Below, in pieces: positions 48,401 through 56,773 of a stretch of DNA of 64,000 nucleotides. Source of the DNA: Elephas maximus indicus. Lineage: Eukaryota > Chordata > Mammalia > Proboscidea > Elephantidae. The translations under genes and the position numbers were made by a program. A model generated the notes under the pieces. It searched no databases. It saw only the letters and a program-made list of their open reading frames with translations, and had not been told where the DNA came from. Within the stretch, counting starts at the first letter, position 1; each line of letters begins with the position of its first letter. Location: assembly GCF_024166365.1 (NCBI RefSeq), contig NC_064830.1:91070968-91134967 (forward strand). Direction: 5' to 3'.

Positions 48401-51400
48401 GGTTTTATGATAGAGTTATTTTGTTTATATGTTTGTTTCTGCTAAAAATTATTTTTAGGAAGAGAAGAATTCAGTAAAAATAGTTACAAGGTTAATTAAA
48501 ATTTAAGTTGTCTTTATGATATAAGAATTATAACTTCTGACTGTGTCAAAAAGGGATAGTATCTAAGGTACAACAATTGTTCTCTATTCGCCTGGAGCAG
48601 AAGAGGAAGAAAGAGTCAGTGATAAGGGGAGGAAATGGAATGTGTGGCTAGTTGCCTCCATGAACAACTGCCTTCTTTGCCATGAGACCAGAAGAACTGG
48701 ATGGTGCCTGGCTACCCTTACTGAACATCTTGATCGAAGATTCTATAGAAGAATCCTGACTGAAAAGGGGAAAGTGAACAGAATTTCAGATTCTGATGGA
48801 ATCTAGAATTTCTGGAGCCACTGAGGCTAGACGAACCCATGAAACTGCTGCCCTGAGATAATCTTTAAAGCTTAAACCAAATAGATGAAGTCTTCTTTAA
48901 ATCGAACAATGGTTTAGCTTAATTAGTAAAGAATGTCTGCTTTGAGCATTGTGCTGTTTTAGAGAACTATCTATAGGGGATCAAACTGACAACAGCAACT
49001 CAAAAGATTAGATAGGAAGCTTAGGGAGCAGTGAGTTTTTGTTAATGGGGGAGGAATAATTTGGAAAAGGAGGGTGAGAATGATTGCACAACTTGAAGAA
49101 TGTAATCAATGTCATTGAATTGTTGAATTGGTGTATGTTTTGCTGTGTAGGAAACCCTGGTGGTGTAGCGGTTAAGAGCTACGTCTGCTAACCAAAAGTT
49201 CAGCGGTTCAAATTCATAGGTACTCCTTGGAAACCCTATGGGGCAGTTCTTTGTCCTATAGGGTTGCTATGAGTTGGAATCGACTTGATGGCATCGGGCT
49301 TGGGGTTTTTTTGTTTGTTTTGCTGTGTGTACTTTCAACAACAATTTTAGAAAAAGGTGGTGATACCATATTTTTGCTCAAGTAACATGCCCCTTCTACG
49401 CTTGTTTGCCAACTGGATCCTCCCTGATGAGCCATTTTCGTAATCTCGCTATGTTAATTTTTTTTCCAGCAACATGTTAAAAAAAAAACTGGCATAGCAG
49501 CAGTTACGAAAATACTTTTTGGGAGGAGGGCACAGTTGGCAAACAAACATAGAAGCTGCACATGTTATTTGCATAAAAATATGGTAGTACCTACCTCAAA
49601 AGGTCATTATAAGGATTAAGTGTCAAAATTGTAAAGCACTTAGCATTGTGCCTGGCCCCATAGTAAGCATGTGTGTGTTGTTGAGTTGATTCTGACTCAT
49701 AGTATTCCTGCAGGTCAGAGTAGAACTGCTGCATAGGGTTTTCTAGGTTGCAGTCTTTATAGGAGCAGAACGCTAGGTCTTTTTTCCCACAGAGAGGACA
49801 GTGGGTTCAAACTGCCGGTGGGTTCAAACAGAGCCCTAACCATTGTATCACCATTGTATCACCAGGGCTCCTTAGGGTAAGAACTTAGCAAGTGTTAACT
49901 CTTATTCCTATTATTGTGTAATATTTGAAAATTCTTTCATTATTAGGAAATTTTCAATAGGCTGTGAACTCTATCTAGCATTTTAAAAATAATACTCCCT
50001 GTTTTTTGTTAACTACTGAAAATTTGTCTCTGCGAACCATATTAAACTGCAGGGTTATGGGTAAAATGTATATTGCTGATAGAATTGCCCAGGGAACTGA
50101 TTGCAGTCACTTAACCACCTATATTCATCAATGACTATTAAGTGTTAATCCAGCTCTTGACAGAAATAGGTTCTTCTCTGGGTATAGGAAGAATGTCTTT
50201 TTCCCTTTAGACTAATTCATACCACATTGAGATCCTTTGGGGATTGAAAAAGCTGGAAAGATCATCTTTCTTCTCCAGGCTATGAATAAACAGGAAGAGG
50301 AAGGTGAAGACTGGGTTAGCTGCATAACCCAATATCACATTTTATTAAGAATATTTAACACTGCACAGGTATTCACAAACAGGTACCGTATGTAAGGACC
50401 ACACCAAGAGGATATCACCCTCATTAAAGAGAGTGACTGCTCTCCAGCCTTATCCCTTTGAACCATTTTTTGCCAGGTCTTCCTTCCCTAAGCTGTCTCA
50501 GTTTCCTGCTTGAACATTCTTTGCCATATCCCTGTGGTGTAAAGTCCTTTCGTAAATGACTTTACAAAGTCATGCGTTCCCAGCACGTGGTCGGTTTCAC
50601 TTAATTGAATTACCGTGTATCCTTCAATCATTTTCCTTCTTCCAATTCAGGGGCTTGCTAATGTTTCCATTTTCCTTCTCTTATTTCAGATTATGAGTCC
50701 CGTAATGACAACATGGAACTCATAGTAGAGCAGATTTCTGATGAAGCCGAATCGCACTGGATGACATCAGGAAGCACTGAAAGGAATGTCCCCCAGAGCC
50801 CAGAGTTTGCAGAAGTTAGTGACCTTAAGGGCATGGTAGAAAGGTGGCAGGTGAACCCCACTGTGGGGAAATCAAGGCAGAACCCTTCTCAGAAAAGAGA
50901 TCTTGGTGATATCCCAGGCATTAACCGTAAGCAAAACACAAATGGTGAGAGAGGTCACAAATGTAATGATTGTGGTAAATTTTTCCTTCAAGCCTCAAAC
51001 TTTATTCAACATCGGCGAATCCACACGGGAGAAAAACCGTTTAAATGTGGTGAATGTGGGAAGAGCTATAATCAGCGTGTACACCTCACTCAGCACCAGA
51101 GAGTCCACACTGGTGAGAAACCCTATAAATGTCAGGTGTGTGGAAAAGCTTTCCGGGTGAGCTCACATCTTGTTCAGCATCATAGCGTGCACAGTGGAGA
51201 AAGACCCTATGGATGTCATGAATGTGGAAAAAACTTCGGTCGGCATTCCCACCTGATTGAACATCTGAAACGCCACTTCAGAGAGAAATCCCAAAGATGT
51301 ATGCGTGAGGCGTTTGTATTTGGGGATAAAGAGAAGCAAAAATTATCTTATTAGTTCAGTACATTAGGACAGATGGGTTGCAATACTGGGAGCAGTAAAA

Positions 51401-54400
51401 AGGGGCAAAGAAAGCAGTTTATTTTATTCATAATTTAATCGGTTGTCAATTTAATAGGTAAAGTTCCATGTCCCATCTCCCCTCATCCCTACAACTTTCC
51501 TTTCCCCAGAGGTACCTGCTTTCAGCTCTTAAACCTGTTTCTTCTCTTTAGTCTGTATTTTTCAGTACTACTGCTGTGTCTTTTACATTGTCAGCTTTAA
51601 ACATTACCTGTTGACTTTCTATTATAGTAAATGACTTTTTTTTTTAACTCTCTTACATGCTTCTTTCCCTCTTTCGTCTTTTCCTAATTTAGGTATTTTA
51701 TTTATTTTATTCTAAAATAATAAAATAACAATAGCTTAGGAAATTTGGGGAAAGAAAGAAGGAGAAAATCATAAATCCACCACCCTATCTAATATAGCTA
51801 TTATTTAGTGTATTTCCTTCTATCTTTTTTTCACATGCCTATTTTTATATAGTTACACTCATTGTTGTGTCCTGTCAAGTTGATTCTGACTCGTAGGGAC
51901 CCTATAGGACAGTAGAACGGCCCCATAGGGTTTCCTAGGCTGAAATCTTTGTAGGAGCAGATCACCAGGTCTCTTCCCCTGCAGAGCGGCTGGTGGGTTC
52001 AGTGGGTTCAGTTAGCAGCCGAGCACTTAAACCATTGCACCATCAGGGTTCCTTTGTTCTGCTGATAGGGTACAATTAAATATTAGACACGCAAATTTTC
52101 CAGTGTTATTCAGCCCTCCTCTTTGTTATTTTTGACTGTATAACCTGTCATTGTGTGGATGCATCGTAGTTTACTCACCTGTTCCCCAGTTGTTGAACTT
52201 TTCATATTTGCTGTTTTGTTTTGATAACTGTGCTGTGCCTATGGGTTTTTCTATACTTAGTTTCATTTCCTTATAGTAGATTCCTGGAAGTGGGATTAAG
52301 GGAGGAAGGGATAAAAATATCTTTATGATTCTGTACATATTACCAAATTGCTTTTTAAAAGAACTGCACCACATAGGAGACTATCATTTTTACCAAATTC
52401 TTGCCAGCATTATTAAAATTTTTTTAACAAATGAAGTAAGCAGAAGATTACTCTTTGTTGTATTTATATTCACTAATTTGTTTATGAATAAGGTTGAGTA
52501 ATTTTCCTGTTTTGTTTGCTTATATATTTTCCTTACCTGTTCCAGTGGCATTAAACATATACGTGTAGGATCACTGTAAACTTTACTGCGAACTTAAAGA
52601 CTCTTATTAGTATTCTTCAGACAACTGTGATTGGCCAAAGTTTTGTTTTGGGTTTCTTTTTTAATTATGCTTTTGATGTCCCCAAGGTCAGCTACATATC
52701 ATTTAACTTAACAACCACTACTACCTCTTCGATCATGGAACAGGAATTTATGAAGCTCATAGTGTCTTAAAGTTCTGGGTTGGGCTGAGCTATCTCTTCA
52801 GCCACTTCTGTCCCATTCCCCTTGGTGACTGCCTTATTGGGGAAAGCCTTCCAATAACGCTGTAGTCTTGAAAAGCAGTCGCTTTCAAATAGTATCTATT
52901 TCATATCCTCTCCCCAGTTGTTCTTATGACTAGTTTCCCAGTTAATACATACCTGCCTCTTCTCCTCATTTTTTTGGATCAAAGGAGGGATACTTTATTT
53001 GCTCATCCAGCCATATTTATTGAGAGCCTCTAGTGCTAGATGCTTGGGGTATGGCAGTGAACAAAACAGATAGAGGTCATGCGCTTGTGGAGCTGATGGT
53101 CTTGGGGAAAAGGAGGAAAAGCAGATAATAAAGGTGATGAGCGTTCCCAAAGGAGAAGTATATGGTGCTCTGGGAAGGAAACCGAAGCTAGAGAGTTGGC
53201 TAAGAGTGAAGAGGACAGGGATTGATATTCACCTACCCTTTGACAGTAATTTTTGCTGGCATATTTCCCTCTTTTCCTTGCTCCTAATCAGGTATTTTTC
53301 CCAATTCTTTATGCCCTTCATGATCCTTTGCTTTCCATTCTTCCAGCTTTTTGTCAGTTCTCACTGTCTATGTTTATTCTTGTTTTACCTTATTCTCTCT
53401 GCCTAACTTGTTGAGATAATGGCCCTCTCCACATTTCCTGTCCCCTCTCTCATTTTAGAATTTCTTTCCCTCTTTTCTTTGTAATGAAAGTTTTTACTTA
53501 TCCCTATTGTCATCTGACCCCAATCACTTTCACCACCCTTCTAAGTTAGCCACTTCTTTGTCTTGTTGTTTTTGCTGGGCAAGTCCCAAATATGTTTGTT
53601 TTTTTTCCATTCCTGTTGGCATCAAATATATACATAAATCCACTTTTGATGCTCCTATTACATAATAGTCTCATCTGATCATTCTGTTTTCCCTGACAGT
53701 TTCCTTTCTTCTGTAAAAAAACAGATAACATTTGTATTTCCTCTTTATTTTTTCAGGCAGTGACAAAAGAAGGAAGAATACAAAATTGAACATTAGGAAG
53801 AAAATTTCAGAATTTTCAGAAGCAGACATGGAACAGTCAGGAAAAATCCAAAGAACTGTTTCTCAAGTTCAAGAATTTGGAGAAGACAGTGAACACCAAG
53901 GCAAGTTGGACAGAAATCAGGGAATTCCCCTGAAAGTCATACTAGGACAACCAGCTTCAAAGAGGATAAATTTCAATGACGTCACATATGCCCATAAAAA
54001 GTCCTCTACAGGAGAGAGACCATATAAATGTAATGAATGTGGAAAAAGCTTTATTCAGAGTGCACATCTTATACAACATCAGCGAATACACACTGGGGAG
54101 AAACCATTTAAGTGTGATGAATGTGGGAAAAGCTACAATCAACGTGTGCACCTAACTCAGCATCAGCGAGTACACACTGGTGAAAAACCCTATACCTGTC
54201 ATTTATGTGGGAAAGCTTTTAGAGTGAGATCCCATCTTGTTCAGCATCAGAGTGTCCACAGTGGGGAGAGACCCTTTAAGTGTAACGAATGTGGGAAAGG
54301 CTTTGGCAGGCGGTCACACCTTGCCGGACATCTGAGACTCCATGCTAGAGAGAAATCCCATCAGTGCCATGAATGTGGAGAAATCTTTTTTCAGTATGTT

Positions 54401-54874
54401 AGCTTAATTGAGCATCAAGTGCTCCACGTGGGTCAGAAAAATGAAAAAAATGGCATTTGTGAAGAAGCGTATAGTTGGAACTTAACAGTGTTTGAAGATA
54501 AGAAGATTGAGTTACAAGAGCAACCTTACAAGTGTGATATATGTGGAAAAGCCTTTAGTTATGGTTCAGACCTTATTCAGCATTATAGAACTCATACTGA
54601 AGAGAAAACCTATGAATGTGATATATGTAGAGAAAATATTGGCCAGTGTTCCCACCTAAAACAACGTCAAAAAATCTATTCCAGCACAAAATCCTATCAA
54701 TGTAATGAATGTGGAAGAGACTTCACTCTAAAATCACATCTTAGTCAACACCAGAGAATCCATACTGGAGAAAAACCCTTTCAGTGTAAAGAATGTGGAA
54801 TGAGTTTCAGTTGGAGTTGTAGCCTCTTTAAACATCTGAGAAGCCATGAGAGAACAGATCCCATAAGTGTATAG
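36069..54874 (+). CDS. ZKSCAN5: ZKSCAN5, SCAN/KRAB-like zinc-finger protein (six coding exons)
   Basis: The coding exons are 36069-36482, 40242-40380, 44696-44787, 45078-45213, 50690-51298 and 53757-54874. They total 2508 nt and 835 aa, against 839 aa in human as I remember. Residues 1-138 hold SCAN, 139-215 a linker, about 216-261 a degenerate KRAB-like segment, and 13 C2H2-type units follow in two blocks (four in exon 5, nine in exon 6). All junctions are GT-AG with matching phases. Signature stretches [32 protein letters not shown] and [14 protein letters not shown] identify ZKSCAN5. The ATG at 36069 is preferred over upstream GTG because it gives MIMTES with G at -3. The product is expected in the nucleus as a sequence-specific DNA-binding regulator; partners and targets are not visible. 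Confidence 0.94.
36690..38640 (-). mobile_element. Old L1M LINE in ZKSCAN5 intron, with AfroSINE inside
   Basis: Reverse-oriented L1 sequence runs from its 3' end (gtttccctcccacctccaatg, ccagaggcaaccactag) through distal ORF2 (cctaccagcactgttggag, gggattgcattaaatcata) to about 38640. It is broken by an AfroSINE at 38232-38398. Strongly decayed. Confidence 0.7.
38165..38398 (+). mobile_element. AfroSINE (38232-38398) plus an adjacent AfroSINE tail fragment
   Basis: The fragment ctgtcccgtagggtcgctatg at 38165-38215 is an AfroSINE tail. A complete short-form copy follows (agtggtgtagtggtaaagtg head, gggtcgctgtgagtcggaat tail). Both have low divergence in the tail. Confidence 0.9.
38640..39700. 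other. Intronic stretch without recognised features
   Basis: This part of the ZKSCAN5 intron shows no exon and no repeat I recognise with confidence, apart from a perfect 9-bp-stem hairpin at 38714-38737. Confidence 0.4.
39706..39758 (+). mobile_element. AfroSINE tail fragment
   Basis: Agtcactatgagttggagtc followed by caacagcagtgggttca and a T run is the 3' end of an AfroSINE with no head. Confidence 0.8.
39776..39947 (+). mobile_element. AfroSINE with 8-bp target-site duplication
   Basis: Complete short form (ctggtggcctagtggttaag, gggtcagttctgctctgtc, gggttgctatgaatcagaat, T run) between AATCTATA at 39768-39775 and 39948-39955. Confidence 0.92.
40095..40180 (-). repeat. L2/MIR-like fragment
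   Basis: Gtgccaggctcagcatagac followed by attaagtatttgac and gaatgaatgaaag has the pattern of an old LINE/MIR end. Confidence 0.35.
40242..40380 (+). CDS. ZKSCAN5: ZKSCAN5 coding exon 2 (linker)
   Basis: Encodes [20 protein letters not shown] and a Gln/Pro-rich continuation to PHVLEEN. The acceptor is an unusual GT-rich tract (ttgtggttgtggttgttag), and the donor is aaatg|gtgagc. It enters in phase 0 and leaves in phase 1. The match to the human linker as I remember it makes the exon secure despite its small size. Confidence 0.92.
41335..41435 (-). repeat. MIR fragment, minus orientation
   Basis: Ctacttatatagcactctct, caactgttctagtgcttttc and aaactcattaaatcctca are in reversed MIR order. Confidence 0.6.
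42530..42725 (-). repeat. MIR copy, minus orientation
   Basis: The run aggtatttttattatcttc, tggagaggttaagtactttg, gtagcagagctgggatttta and taccatgcgtttgctttacc follows the complete reversed MIR. It is among the best MIR copies here. Confidence 0.75.
43500..43645 (-). mobile_element. AfroSINE, minus orientation
   Basis: Gtcgtcgagtcaatcccaac, ctgccccatagagtttccaa and gaccttttggttaacagccg are in order. The tRNA-like end is truncated at acaggg. Confidence 0.9.
43745..44136 (+). mobile_element. tRNA-Gly-headed RTE SINE carrying a nested AfroSINE
   Basis: 43749-43820 looks like tRNA-Gly (gtggttcactggtggaattc A-box part, ggtttgattcccgg B-box, TCC at the anticodon position). 43823-43975 matches the 5' end of the RTE seen at 59.75-60.0 kb, and the element ends in the RTE 3' tail (gaggcagccgacaacagcaac). 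A near-perfect duplication AATCAAAGT flanks it at about 43733 and 44137. It is a retroposon rather than a tRNA gene. Confidence 0.8.
44005..44101 (-). mobile_element. Truncated AfroSINE inside the tRNA-Gly SINE
   Basis: Gttgctgtccagtcgattctg, gaccctgtaggacagagtag and ccccatagggtttcc form the 3' part of an AfroSINE in reverse. CATGAGT and CATAAGT at its edges may be the target-site duplication. Confidence 0.75.
44696..44787 (+). CDS. ZKSCAN5: ZKSCAN5 coding exon 3 (linker)
   Basis: Ninety-two nt completing a split codon (g|cc) and encoding [19 protein letters not shown] and [11 protein letters not shown]. The acceptor is ctcctccttcag and the donor tcccag|gtgagc. It leaves in phase 0. Too short to stand out as an open frame, but the match to the human linker is clear. 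Confidence 0.92.
45078..45213 (+). CDS. ZKSCAN5: ZKSCAN5 coding exon 4: degenerate KRAB-like domain
   Basis: Encodes [20 protein letters not shown], then [18 protein letters not shown] and CGSITSI. It keeps the EEW and LYR landmarks of KRAB-A but begins with VKIED rather than VTFED and lacks MLEN, so classical TRIM28 recruitment is unlikely. It is 136 nt, entering in phase 0 and leaving in phase 1 at ccattg|gtaaga. Confidence 0.92.
45640..45770 (+). mobile_element. MER5-like fragment
   Basis: Tggcatcacgtgggagtttattag and cttggcatctacatttcac have the order of a MER5-type element, strongly decayed. Confidence 0.35.
46314..46764 (+). mobile_element. MER2-like Tigger (TcMar) DNA transposon
   Basis: Starts cagttgtcccttggtatctg after TA and ends ggatacagagggccgt before TA, giving inverted termini. 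Internal landmarks gcatataacctacgcacat and gtctgtacatgttcagtac are those of the MER2/Tigger group. Confidence 0.82.
46765..47625. other. Intronic stretch without recognised features
   Basis: No exon or repeat that I can name. The short open frames have no domain. Confidence 0.35.
47630..47875 (-). mobile_element. Old L1M 3'-end fragment
   Basis: Tcacctacccctgatcttcag, aatgattgttagcagtttc and tgtgtatatacacatgcttg are characteristic of a reversed L1M 3' end. Confidence 0.5.
48590..49345 (+). mobile_element. L1-like 3' end (family shared with 62.78-63.28 kb)
   Basis: Catgagaccagaagaactgg, gaaactgctgccctgagat, tgtctgctttgagcattgtg and cttgaagaatgtaatcaatg recur in order at 62844-63260. catgagaccagaagaactgg also resembles the 3' UTR of the large L1, so an older L1 subfamily is likely. 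Split by an AfroSINE at 49149-49317. Confidence 0.65.
49149..49317 (+). mobile_element. AfroSINE with 11-bp target-site duplication
   Basis: Complete short form between TTTTGCTGTGT at 49138-49148 and 49318-49328. It inserted into the tail of the L1-like repeat, whose tcaacaacaat end continues afterwards. Confidence 0.92.
49366..49584. mobile_element. Palindromic MITE flanked by TA
   Basis: The two halves are near-perfect reverse complements across about 105 bp each, from CCATATTTTTGC inward through TTGTTTGCCAACTG to the central T and A runs. TA lies at both ends. The flanking MIR sequence reads continuously if the element and one TA are removed. No coding capacity; subfamily not recognised. 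Confidence 0.82.
49585..49678 (+). repeat. MIR fragment, host of the MITE
   Basis: Agtacctacctcaaaaggtc, aaggattaagtgtcaaaat and gtgcctggccccatagtaag are the MIR 3' half. Its 5' neighbour ggtggtga lies beyond the MITE. Confidence 0.7.
49680..49876 (-). mobile_element. AfroSINE, long form, minus orientation
   Basis: Gttgattctgactcatagta tail, gttgcagtctttataggagc middle, a duplicated gtgggttcaaactgccg segment and a head ending caccagggctcc. Two short tandem duplications are internal. Confidence 0.88.
50690..51298 (+). CDS. ZKSCAN5: ZKSCAN5 coding exon 5: linker and fingers 1-4
   Basis: The acceptor ctcttatttcag joins in phase 1 to give [15 protein letters not shown]. Four C2H2 fingers follow, starting HKCNDC, FKCGEC, YKCQVC and YGCHEC, the last ending HLIEHLKRH. 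The donor is aaagat|gtatgc at 51299, which splits a Cys codon that is completed by the first two bases of exon 6. This donor matches consensus poorly. If it is skipped, the frame stays open to a stop at 51352-51354. Confidence 0.92.
51355..51860 (+). other. ZKSCAN5: ZKSCAN5 intron 5, first part
   Basis: AT-rich sequence beyond the read-through stop. 51440-51560 vaguely resembles a reversed L1M 3' end, but I am not sure. No exon is visible. Confidence 0.35.
51863..52054 (-). mobile_element. AfroSINE, long form, minus orientation
   Basis: Tcaagttgattctgactcgt tail, ctgaaatctttgtaggagc middle, gcggctggtgggttcagtg with a short duplication, and cgagcacttaaaccattgc head. Confidence 0.9.
52055..53000 (-). 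mobile_element. Probable old LINE-derived stretch
   Basis: Cattcctggaagtggga-like text (agattcctggaagtgggatt), taccaaattgctttttaaa and attcttgccagcattat up to about 52540 look like reversed LINE ORF2/3' sequence. The remainder has no recognised features. Confidence 0.35.
53005..53130 (-). repeat. L2-like old repeat fragment
   Basis: Ccatatttattgagagcctc, gctagatgcttggggtatgg and cagtgaacaaaacagatag are in the order of a widespread old mammalian LINE segment. Confidence 0.45.
53757..54874 (+). CDS. ZKSCAN5: ZKSCAN5 coding exon 6: fingers 5-13 and stop
   Basis: The exon follows acceptor ttttttcag and encodes [15 protein letters not shown], then nine finger units. Eight are regular, starting YKCNEC, FKCDEC, YTCHLC, FKCNEC, HQCHEC, YKCDIC, YQCNEC and FQCKEC. 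The unit beginning YECDICREN has Arg and Tyr in place of both His (LKQRQKIY), so it cannot bind zinc normally. A 41-residue spacer ([13 protein letters not shown]) divides the array. The protein ends ERTDPISV; I remember eight more residues in human. Confidence 0.95.
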
Positions 54875-54959
54875 GTATTTCTATTACAGAGTAGCTCGTC
54901 AATTTAAAAGAAGCCCTCCTGAACAGAAATCTTACTTGTATATTGAATGAAAAAACCAG

Positions 54960-55350
54960 CTTCAAGCATTTTCTCCAACTTAACCATCAAACCTACAGAC
55001 ATGTTGAAATCCTTCAGCTAGAACTCAGCCTTTTGGAACACTAGAGAATCCACAATAAGTTGATACATGTTTGCTTTCATCATTGAGAAATGTTTTGGTT
55101 AGCATTTTCATACTTGAAAATCTACACGAGAGAACCTATGAATATGGCGGATGAAGGAGAGCCTTCAGATGGCACTCATTCTTCATTTGAAACTCAGAAA
55201 ACTGATACTGGGAAAAGGCTCATGAATGCAATAGAGATAAGCTTCATTTGTAATTTCTGCCTTGCTTGACAGCAGCATATCTATTCAGGAAAGAGCACGG
55301 TGAAAGAACGAAAGGACTCTTCAGTGTGATATCTGTTTTGGTACCTCAGC
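54960..55350 (+). pseudogene. Possible fossil C2H2 finger units after the ZKSCAN5 stop
   Basis: In shifting frames finger-like pieces appear in order: LQLNHQTYRHVE, LSLLEH then a stop then RIHN, FSYLKIYTREP, HSSFETQKTDTGKRL, FICNFCLA then a stop then QQHIYSGK, and QCDICFGTSAMNLF. Spacing is roughly the 84-nt finger period. This suggests the array once extended further or that a related exon decayed here. It is inferred from motif order only. Confidence 0.45.
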
Positions 55351-56095
55351 AATGAACCTTTTCTAGAAATGATTATTCCAGCCACTAGAATCCTCCCGTC
55401 ATTCCCATATTGAGTATTAAACCCTTTTAGAAGAAGAAATTGACCGAAGGTATTTCTATTTTGGCAAAATTTGGGGTTCAGAGGCTTAATTGTTATGCGT
55501 TCTTGCTGCTTCATTCAATCTATGACTCCTCTGTGAAACACACTCTACCTTGTTTTTGTTTTGATTCCACTAGCAACATGGTTCGCTAGTAGAGAGATTC
55601 AGAAAATGTAAATTCAGGAACTGTGCTGGTCAGTCAAATCTTAAGGAGAAAGGAAAAAGGGTACCTTAGGGAAAAACAGAAGATAGGCAAAACCGTGGGC
55701 TGGTTCCTATTCCCCAGAGTGGTATTATCATATTACAAGAGGGAGGGTAGCTAAGTCCATAGAGGAATTGGACTTTGTTAAATTAAGCATCTTAGTCCAA
55801 TTGGTATGTATACTGATTCCCAACTGCCCTGGTGATAGACCACCACCATAGGATAATGGCATATACAATGCTGTAAGTTTGAGTTGCAGCTAGAATTTAA
55901 ATAATTAGGAGTAGGCGGATACATCGTCCAGTTATCCCTACCTTGTGGAACAGTCTGGTAAGGAGTTCGATGGGGAAAGAAGATGATATGTATAACGGGG
56001 TTATCTTAAGTCTGTTTGCTAGAGAGAAGAGAGTACTTTTGGGCACTGCTGAAGCCATGCTTTTGCTGACTTTGCCTGGCTTACGATAAATGCCC

Positions 56096-56101
56096 AATAA
56101 A
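56096..56101 (+). terminator. Candidate distal poly(A) signal of ZKSCAN5, in L2-like sequence
   Basis: AATAAA within tgcccaataaatatttgttg, the usual end of an L2/MIR-type repeat. About 1.2 kb after the stop codon. Confidence 0.4.
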
Positions 56102-56109
56102 TATTTGTT

Positions 56110-56560
56110 GAATGTATGCGTTGTACACTGTGGTGCCCTGTCCAGATCCCCTTTACCAAGCTGGCATACCCAGCTGCTCTGAATTTTGGCTGCTGAGAAT
56201 TTACAGCTCTCCCCCTTCTCTGGAGATTCTGGAGAATTGCCCTCAAATGATGGGAGCTGCCTCACCCAGGAGTCACCCATCTCCAGTCCACAGCCAATGT
56301 CTGATTAATATGGGGCACAAAAGACTGGCTCATTTGCTTCAAGAGGGGGTGGGGCTGTGATGCAGTTTATGCTCTAGAACCATCCCTTTGTGGATCAGGC
56401 CATGGCTAGACTTTACCTGAGACTACATCCATGCTCGGCTCTTTCCTTCTGTGTCCTCTGTCTTTCCTTCGAAGGCTTTCCTGAAGAGCACTCCTTTGAT
56501 AAGTCATGTGGCTCTGAATCCCTGTATCAGGCTCTGCTCCTAGGGAACCTGACCTAAGAC
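56110..56560 (+). mobile_element. Probable ERVL 5' LTR
   Basis: The stretch ending gtatcaggctctgctcctag and gaacctgacctaagaca resembles an ERVL LTR end, and ERVL internal sequence lies downstream in the same orientation. The left edge is uncertain. Confidence 0.45.
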
Positions 56561-56773
56561 ATTTGATGCCATGAGCAGTTCTAGGAAGCACACTTTTTAA
56601 GAATGGGGTTGTGGAGTTTGTCATTCCTCATGAGGCAATGAGGACAACATCACTGATGGTAGGTAGCATATTGATAGTTCCTGGCCAGTGGTAGCTGTTC
56701 AATTGCTAAAACATTTGTGGTAAACTTGTGTGGGATACTGCTAGTAAGGAATGTACCAACTTGTGTAATGTTT
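56561..56773 (+). mobile_element. Start of the ERVL internal region
   Basis: Gatgccatgagcagttctagg and the following sequence directly after the LTR-like end fit an ERVL leader. It is cut off by the RTE insertion and appears to resume near 60000. Confidence 0.4.

Larger units (their letters stand above)
54875..56101 (+). other. ZKSCAN5: Probable 3' UTR of ZKSCAN5
   Basis: No coding exon follows the stop. Candidate poly(A) signals are ATTAAA at 55416-55421 and AATAAA at 56096-56101, the first canonical hexamer after the stop. Its start (54960-55350) contains possible decayed zinc-finger code. Confidence 0.5.
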
